Source: Clostridia bacterium
GTDB taxonomy: Bacteria; Bacillota; Clostridia; Oscillospirales; CAG-382
Reading direction: 5' to 3'
Assembly: GCA_017537345.1 (NCBI GenBank)
Contig: JAFYKY010000023.1
Location: forward strand, 1 to 64,000
Length of the DNA: 64,000 bases
Position 1 is the first letter of the stretch, and every line of letters starts with the position of its first letter. The position numbers were made by a program, and so were the translations under genes. Shown in pieces: positions 58,558 to 64,000 of the stretch. The notes under the pieces were generated by a model. It saw only the letters and a list, made by a program, of their open reading frames with translations. It was not told the DNA's origin and did not search any database.

Positions 58558-61551
58558 TCATTCTGTTGCGTTTTGTGTATAGATGTTAAATATTCCAAGG
58601 AAATGTCTTCTCACCATAAGGTAATCCGTTGCGGTGACCGACGGCATACCCGAAACGCGTGCTGCTTCAAACTGGATATCGGTATATTCCATTGTCATCA
58701 TAACTATACGGCGGGTAATAAGATAATCGGTAGCGGTAATAGTTCCGCTTCCGTCGCAATCGCCCAAAACGATAACGGTTGCTTCCTGAATAATATTTCC
58801 GTCCCTGTCTTTAAGAGAAACCACGGTGCCAGTGCCTGCGTAGGTTTCGTTTGAAGCGGTGATGCTTATATACTGCGCTTCGTTTTCAAACATATCCAAA
58901 AGTTCCTCGGCTGTTGTCATTTCCTTTACGCTGAGAATATATCCTTCGGAAACGGATATGCCCTCCTTTGGCAACAGATTCTGGGGCAGAGGAGGTTCGG
59001 GCTTGGGAAGCACGTTCAGCACAAATACCGCCGTTTTTCCTCCCGCATATACCGTTATTACGGTGTTACCCTCCGCAAGGGCGGTTATCACACCGTTTTC
59101 GTCCACAGATGCAATACTGCTGTTGGATACGGTAAAGGTTACCTCCACATCCTCGGGGTCTACCGTCCAAACAAGTGTAAAGGTCTCCTCTTCGGTTATG
59201 GTGGCGTGGTCGGTTTCCAGCGCCAGTGAAGAAGCGTATTTGCCCAGCACCTTGACCCATTCCGCAGAAACGTATCCGCCGGCTTCGGTTCCGTCAGAAA
59301 GCGTACCGTAAACCGCGTACCAGCCGTTCTGCTCTTCGCCGTATACCGTAATTTCCGTGCCGTTGGCAAACTTGCCTATTGCCGTAAAATCTGTTCCGGG
59401 GCCTTCTCTCAGATTAAGAGTTCCACCTTTTGTTTCGATTTTTCCAATATATTTTGTGCCTGTAAATCCGCTTTCCGTAACGGTAACGTTAAGGGTTGCG
59501 GTAATATCGCCCGCTTTTGCGGTAATAACCGCCGTTCCTTCCGCCACAGCCGCAACCACGCCGTTTTCGCTTACTGCCGCTATTGAAGTATCCGAGCTTT
59601 CAAAGGTTACCGTGCTTTCGGAGGGGCTTACCGTCCAGGAAAGATTAAGTGTATCGCCTACGGTAAGTATTGAATCCGAGGTGTTGAACACAAGGCTTTC
59701 TACCTGCTCGTTGCTTATCTTTACGTAATTGCCGTGAACGTATCCTTCCAGTCCTTCACAGCGTCCCGAAGTTACCAAAACGCTGTACCAGTTGTTGGGG
59801 GTGGGGTCGCCGTAGATTACCAGAGTATCGTCCTGCATCAGAAATCCTTGGGAAAGATAGGACGTATCCGGTCCCTGACGGAGATTGACCAGATTTGCGG
59901 TTACCGTTCCGTCATATTTTATACCCGTGTATACCAGCTTCATTACCGTTACCGCGCAGGATGCGGTAAATTCGCCTACCGTTGCGGTTATGGTACATTC
60001 GCCCTCGCCCATAGCGGTTACTTTTCCTCTTACCACTTTAGCAACGAGATCGTTGGAGGAGGACCATTTCACCTCAGGCTCCGTAGCGTCTTCGGGTGTT
60101 ACCGCAGGGATAAGGGTGTGGGTATCGCCTATATTAAGGGATAATTCAGTCTGATTAAGCGCAATTCCTTCAACGGGAACGTATACGCCGGGGGTTACCG
60201 TTACCTTTACCGAAGTATACACACCGTCTGTGGAAACGGCGTATACCGTACATTCTCCTTCGCCCACGCCGGTTATTTTTCCTGCGTTGACCTTTGCCAC
60301 TGCGGGATTATCGGATACCCATCTTATTGTAGTGGAGGAGGCGGTTTTTTCTTCTTCCGTAAGAGGCGAGGCGGTTACTTTAACAGAGGTATACTGCGCA
60401 AGGCTTACCTCGGGCTGATCTACCGTAACGGAAACCGCATCCTTAAGGCTTGTGTAATTAATATTCTGACCGAAGCTTATTCCACCGGAAAGCACGTAGC
60501 CTGTCTTTACCACAACGTCGGTTCCCGTAAGTACCTTTGCTCTTACCTTCATCCAGCCCGTTCCGTTTTCATCCGTAAACTTTTCGCCTATACCGATGAT
60601 ACAATGACGGGCGGGCAGGGTTCCGTATCGCTCGCTTTCCTTGCTCGCTTCCGCGTATATGGGAATATCGCCGGAGCAAACGTATTCGGCGTAAGATACC
60701 TCGGGGTCATAGGTGGCAATATAACAGCAGGCGTGCCAGCCGGTAGAGCTGGTTACGGTTATCATACATTCGCCGTCGGAAACGGGGGTAATAAGTCCCG
60801 TTTCGTCAATGGTTGCCACTTCGGGATCGTTTGATGTATATGTAAGGGTATCCTCCGCGCCGAAGGGCTGTACAACCGTAACGGGCAGCTGCCACTGTTC
60901 GTTGAGGGGGAGATACTTACGTGTTTTTGTAACGACGACTATCTGGTCTTCGGGATAATTCATTACGTCGTATTGGGTAAGGTTATATACTTCAATACAG
61001 TTTATTATCTTTTTCGTATATTCCATATCCGAAGCGTATCCGTCTTCGATAATATTCCAGGCGGCGGCAACGTAATCGTACTCGTAGGGAATATCGTCAT
61101 AACGGGAAGAGCCGGTAAGCAAAGCGCTGTGGTCTGCAAGGGATTCATACCAGGTAGAATAAGCTCTCCATATTCTTTGTACGTTGGAAGATACGTATTC
61201 GGCTGTATTTGAAGTTACGTAGGCGGCGTAGGAGGGGTATACGATACCCTTATTCCCGTCGTAAACCATTCCGGTCCAGGAAGAATAGGCTTTAATACCG
61301 AACAGGTTTTTCGCCATTTTCGCCATAGTGGACGTTCCCCAGCCGGCTTCCAGTATGGATTGAGCAACGGTAAGGGAAGCAAGCACGCCGCTGGTAAGCA
61401 TATCCTCTGTGGCGGCGGCGCCTATGACCTCCATATATTCTTGCTGAGACGCGGTAAGCGCTTGGGATCTTATATTAAGTCTTCCAATACTTGCGGCGGT
61501 AAGGGCAAGGCAAAGGAAAAGGCATATAAATTGTTTAAAACGTCTTGTCAT
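58558..61551 (-). CDS. Secreted glucosaminidase with Big2, SH3 and dockerin-like modules
   Basis: A 997-residue secreted protein. After the signal peptide (about 1-30) residues 35-205 form a GH73-type N-acetylglucosaminidase; SILEAGWGTSTM carries the likely catalytic Glu and LFGIKAY is a family signature. Big2 repeats lie near 215-280, 370-450, 455-535, 625-695 and 770-850. SH3-like domains lie between them (near 290-360, 540-620 and 700-765). The C-terminal 60 residues are a two-repeat dockerin (GDCDGSGTITATDYLITRR; GMPSVTATDYLMVRRHFLG). It should cut peptidoglycan glycan strands at the cell surface. The ATG at 61551 follows CGGAGGT. Confidence 0.92.
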   Translation of the reverse strand: MTRRFKQFICLFLCLALTAASIGRLNIRSQALTASQQEYMEVIGAAATEDMLTSGVLASLTVAQSILEAGWGTSTMAKMAKNLFGIKAYSSWTGMVYDGNKGIVYPSYAAYVTSNTAEYVSSNVQRIWRAYSTWYESLADHSALLTGSSRYDDIPYEYDYVAAAWNIIEDGYASDMEYTKKIINCIEVYNLTQYDVMNYPEDQIVVVTKTRKYLPLNEQWQLPVTVVQPFGAEDTLTYTSNDPEVATIDETGLITPVSDGECMITVTSSTGWHACCYIATYDPEVSYAEYVCSGDIPIYAEASKESERYGTLPARHCIIGIGEKFTDENGTGWMKVRAKVLTGTDVVVKTGYVLSGGISFGQNINYTSLKDAVSVTVDQPEVSLAQYTSVKVTASPLTEEEKTASSTTIRWVSDNPAVAKVNAGKITGVGEGECTVYAVSTDGVYTSVKVTVTPGVYVPVEGIALNQTELSLNIGDTHTLIPAVTPEDATEPEVKWSSSNDLVAKVVRGKVTAMGEGECTITATVGEFTASCAVTVMKLVYTGIKYDGTVTANLVNLRQGPDTSYLSQGFLMQDDTLVIYGDPTPNNWYSVLVTSGRCEGLEGYVHGNYVKISNEQVESLVFNTSDSILTVGDTLNLSWTVSPSESTVTFESSDTSIAAVSENGVVAAVAEGTAVITAKAGDITATLNVTVTESGFTGTKYIGKIETKGGTLNLREGPGTDFTAIGKFANGTEITVYGEEQNGWYAVYGTLSDGTEAGGYVSAEWVKVLGKYASSLALETDHATITEEETFTLVWTVDPEDVEVTFTVSNSSIASVDENGVITALAEGNTVITVYAGGKTAVFVLNVLPKPEPPLPQNLLPKEGISVSEGYILSVKEMTTAEELLDMFENEAQYISITASNETYAGTGTVVSLKDRDGNIIQEATVIVLGDCDGSGTITATDYLITRRIVMMTMEYTDIQFEAARVSGMPSVTATDYLMVRRHFLGIFNIYTQNATE

Positions 61552-61590
61552 TTTTAAACCTCCGAAAGTTTGGGACAATATCACAAATAC

Positions 61591-61619
61591 ATTATATACA
61601 TTTACATAATGTTTGTCAA
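61591..61619 (-). promoter_or_regulatory. Sigma-A promoter of the glucosaminidase operon
   Basis: On the minus strand TTGACA (61614-61619) is followed by a 17-base spacer and a perfect TATAAT (61591-61596), about 40 bases before the start. Confidence 0.88.
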
Positions 61620-61680
61620 TAACAGACACATAAAAAAAGCCGAAGAGGGGTATCCTCTTCGGCAGGTAATATATGGTAAT

Positions 61681-62295
61681 TTACTGTTTTCCTATTATCT
61701 TTACGTTTTCGGGCTGTGCTTCGGTCTGTTCGCATACTATCTCGAGTATTATTGCGGTTTCCGCCGCATTGAGTCCGCCGCTTTCAACAATAACCGTACA
61801 GTTCTTTCCGGAAACTATGGCAACGCATTCTTTAAATCCCTTTGCTTTTACAAGGGTTTCTATGTTTGCTTCCGCGTTCATATCCTCAACTATACGGGCG
61901 ATGGCGTTCAAAGCGTCTTCCTTTGTGTCGGGCAAAGCGTCGGGATTGTTTGCAAGCTGGTTAAGCACCTCCATGGATTCATCTCTGGTCTGTTCGCGGT
62001 TAAGAATGGCAGATGCAAAGAAATCATCTCCGTTTTGGGTGGCATCCGCATTTTCTTCGCCGTTTTCGTTTTCATCGCCGTCTGCCAGCGTGCCGTCCGC
62101 CAGCACGGCGTTACCCAGTGTTTTGTTGCTTTCGTTGCCCACCGTGTTTGCATCTCCGGGGGAGGAAATAATGCTCGATACTACCACAGCCGCCACTACC
62201 AGAGCCAGACATCCCGCTATAACGAAATTCTTTGTGTTAAGCAGTTTTTTCCATTCATATTCTTTCATTTTTTTCCAAAGGGTAAATTCTTTCAT
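61681..62295 (-). CDS. spoIIIAH: Stage III sporulation protein AH
   Basis: A 204-residue protein. A membrane helix at about 24-45 (FVIAGCLALVVAAVVVSSII) is followed by an acidic linker and a ring-building domain (NREQTRDESMEVLNQLANNP, KGFKECVAIVSGKNCTVIV). SpoIIIAH is the mother-cell half of the feeding-tube channel that links to SpoIIQ of the forespore. It is the last gene of the spoIIIA operon in this window, 36 bases after spoIIIAG. It ends near the glucosaminidase promoter region. Confidence 0.93.
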   Translation of the reverse strand: MKEFTLWKKMKEYEWKKLLNTKNFVIAGCLALVVAAVVVSSIISSPGDANTVGNESNKTLGNAVLADGTLADGDENENGEENADATQNGDDFFASAILNREQTRDESMEVLNQLANNPDALPDTKEDALNAIARIVEDMNAEANIETLVKAKGFKECVAIVSGKNCTVIVESGGLNAAETAIILEIVCEQTEAQPENVKIIGKQ

Positions 62296-62331
62296 TGTTG
62301 CCTCCGTTAATGTATGTATTAAAATTTTTGT

Positions 62332-62775
62332 TTAGCTTTGCACGGATATTCTGTTGGATGAAATTCCGTATACCGCCTGCAAAAGCCGTACTATTTTGTA
62401 TTCGGTCTCTGCGGAAACATTTTTTGCCACCACGGCAATCCCGCAGACCGCAGGGGGCGTTTCGGAAATAATTACGGGGGATCCCTCTCCGTCCAGAAAA
62501 TATTTTTTATCCGCTTTGCTGGAAAGCAGCGTGCCCGAATTATCGTAAGCGCGGTCGAGGGTCTGGTCGGATGCGTACAGATATTCGTAACCGCTTTCAA
62601 GAGTTATCATCACCTTGCAATCGGAAACCCCTTCAAGCTCCTTTATAAGCTTTCTCGTTTGCTCTTCAAGCCGCAGACGGTATTCTTCCGAATCGGGAAA
62701 CTCTGTGTTTTTTGTTTTTTCCCCGCTTTCGGGCCACAGCATAAGCAAGGCTCCTGCCAGCAAAGCGAGAAACAA
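62332..62775 (-). CDS. spoIIIAG: Stage III sporulation protein AG
   Basis: A 147-residue protein. A short membrane helix (FLALLAGALLMLWP) is followed by a ring-building domain (KLIKELEGVSDCKVMITLES, IAVVAKNVSAETEYKIVRLL). It forms a large ring in the mother-cell membrane around the forespore. A TTG start at 62775 fits an AAAGGAG site 8 bases upstream. The frame is open further up, so a longer N-terminus with an unusual start is possible. Confidence 0.88.
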   Translation of the reverse strand: MFLALLAGALLMLWPESGEKTKNTEFPDSEEYRLRLEEQTRKLIKELEGVSDCKVMITLESGYEYLYASDQTLDRAYDNSGTLLSSKADKKYFLDGEGSPVIISETPPAVCGIAVVAKNVSAETEYKIVRLLQAVYGISSNRISVQS

Positions 62776-62821
62776 AAGCCATACTCCTTTAATTTTAAAA
62801 AGTCTTGAAAGCAGATTTTCT

Positions 62822-63253
62822 TTATCCGTCGGATATCACCTCGGCATATTCTCCAAGCAGCTCTTTTGCTTTGATAAGGTCTTGCTCCTTTACGCAAACG
62901 GTTATATTTCCGATCACCGTTTCCGTATCATTCACAGTTATTTCTATGCTCACGTCGCCGCAAATTATTCCTTCCTCCAAAAGATATGAGCATATATATT
63001 CTTTTATGCTTTGTTTTGTTTTTTCTTCCACGTATTTGTTTCCGTCGGGCAGGGAAACCGTTTGCGAGATCTCACTCTGCCCCCGCGCTTCAAAGCTTTC
63101 AAATATCTGCTTTACGGGCACCACCGTAACGTATACGCATATAATTCCGCAAAGCAGCCGTATATGCTTTTCTCCCACGCCGCCGGATGCCAGCAGATTT
63201 ATTATTCCCCCGGCAAGAGAAACTGTAAATATAATAAACACCCATTCCTTCAT
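62822..63253 (-). CDS. spoIIIAF: Stage III sporulation protein AF
   Basis: A 143-residue protein. Two N-terminal helices (VFIIFTVSLAGGIINLLA, HIRLLCGIICVYVTVVPV) are followed by a ring-building-like domain with YICSYLLEEGIIC near residue 85. It belongs to the SpoIIIA-SpoIIQ channel complex. The ATG at 63253 has CAGGAGC upstream and overlaps the end of spoIIIAE. Confidence 0.9.
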   Translation of the reverse strand: MKEWVFIIFTVSLAGGIINLLASGGVGEKHIRLLCGIICVYVTVVPVKQIFESFEARGQSEISQTVSLPDGNKYVEEKTKQSIKEYICSYLLEEGIICGDVSIEITVNDTETVIGNITVCVKEQDLIKAKELLGEYAEVISDG

Positions 63254-64000
63254 ACTCTTGCTCCTGCGCATACGAACACGGTTATCGCCAGTAATCCCAC
63301 CAGAGAAGCCCCCAGCATTACTGCAAGCAAAACGCCTAAGATCCCGTTAATATCGTATAAAAGGTGGGCTTCCTTTTCGCATCCCAGCATTTTCGCGCTT
63401 GATGCGCAAAACAGTATTCCCAATTTATACATTACCACCACGAAAACGGGCGGTACGACTATTGTAAGCAAGGCGGATATACCGCCCAGACCGATTACGG
63501 ATTTTGCCTTTGCCACTGCGGAAAGCACGGTGCGGGATGCTTCGCCCACCATATTTCCGATAACGGGTATAAACACGCCGGATGCAAACCGTACCGTTCT
63601 CGAAGCGTATGAATCTCCCGCGGCGGATATTACGGTCTGTACCGAAACCGCAAAGCCCAGCACGGAAAACACAAAAGCGGTAAGGGATGCGGAAAGGTTT
63701 TTTATTCCGTTTGCAATAGGCTGTACAGACCCGCATCCCGGTATGGCGGCGGTAAGAGAAAGAATAAGGCATATATTCACAAGAGGAGTAAGCACCGTGT
63801 TGCAGATAACGGTTATTACGGTGCAAAACAGATCGATAGACGTAGCAGATGCCGCCGCCGCGCCTGCGCTTCCTCCGTAAATGTACATAGTTGTCATTAC
63901 GGGAAGCAGACTTAACAGATATTGGGAAAACCTTAAAGTCGCCTGCTTTACAAAGATGGTTACTCCGTTTACGGCAGAAAAAGCGGCGGCGGATAACGCC
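63250..64000 (-). CDS. spoIIIAE: Stage III sporulation protein AE, partial
   Basis: The C-terminal 250 residues of SpoIIIAE. The frame runs off the right edge of the window, so the N-terminus is missing. Several membrane helices are present (TVITVICNTVLTPLVNICLI, LLTIVVPPVFVVVMYKLGIL) with conserved segments GDSYASRTVRFASGVFIPVI and EASRTVLSAVAKAKSVIGLG. It is a membrane component of the SpoIIIA complex. It overlaps spoIIIAF by 4 bases (ATGA). The rest of the operon (AA-AD) should lie to the right. Confidence 0.93.
   Translation of the reverse strand, partial: ALSAAAFSAVNGVTIFVKQATLRFSQYLLSLLPVMTTMYIYGGSAGAAAASATSIDLFCTVITVICNTVLTPLVNICLILSLTAAIPGCGSVQPIANGIKNLSASLTAFVFSVLGFAVSVQTVISAAGDSYASRTVRFASGVFIPVIGNMVGEASRTVLSAVAKAKSVIGLGGISALLTIVVPPVFVVVMYKLGILFCASSAKMLGCEKEAHLLYDINGILGVLLAVMLGASLVGLLAITVFVCAGARV

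Overview
The window looks like a chromosome segment of an endospore-forming, low-to-mid GC Bacillota of class Clostridia, probably an uncultured gut Oscillospirales-like lineage. The evidence is a spoIIIA operon running off the right edge, a GerA-type germination locus, NrdR, Obg/L21/Prp/L27, a monoderm type IV pilus operon, dockerin-bearing secreted proteins, strong AGGAGG ribosome sites and textbook sigma-A promoters. No species can be named from sequence alone.

Layout. 0.2-5.9 kb: an oxidoreductase, a gerA operon, a DUF4358-like lipoprotein and a degenerate M23 protein. 5.9-10.5 kb: nrdR, a feoA-feoB-small Cys-rich iron uptake cluster with candidate metalloregulator operators, a low-molecular-weight phosphatase and a DUF2971-like gene. 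10.6-14.7 kb: metY-metA (the O-acetylhomoserine route) followed by rmlB and an AAA ATPase. 14.7-18.2 kb: a MutS-like ATPase, a small membrane protein, a HAD hydrolase and an AIM24 protein. 18.2-21.2 kb: a metal-resistance module with an ArsR-AraC fusion regulator, a detached HMA metallochaperone and a P1B ATPase behind an inverted-repeat operator. 22.3-24.6 kb: a DUF1538 membrane protein with two PII-like proteins. 24.7-31.6 kb: a type IV pilus operon on the minus strand.

31.7-48.7 kb is an accessory, rearranged region rich in broken genes: an IS3 transposase scrap fused to a truncated HTH gene; an in-frame chimera of an ABC-exporter membrane domain with DNRLRE, Big2 and caspase-like domains plus a lipoprotein; an ECF-sigma/DUF4367/Cys-rich cassette; an orphan PemK/MazF toxin; an Rhs/WapA polymorphic toxin broken into pieces with a candidate immunity gene; truncated mobile-element genes; and a membrane HEPN protein. 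It is bounded on the right by tRNA-Ser(CGA), which is followed by partial copies of a tRNA-Ser 5' half.

49.5-64 kb is again conserved chromosome: Nif3, a cohesin-like/zinc-ribbon/dockerin secreted protein, a TepA-like ClpP protein, rplU-prp-rpmA-obg, an S1-domain protein, prfA, a DUF975 protein, a discoidin-like surface protein, a large glucosaminidase with SH3, Big2 and dockerin modules, and spoIIIAH-AG-AF-AE. The most notable signals are the ABC/DNRLRE/caspase-like chimera, the scattered Rhs parts with out-of-frame junctions, the DUF1538-PII pair, the membrane HEPN protein, a 15-bp inverted repeat framing the sigma gene, and a symmetric shared -10 promoter.
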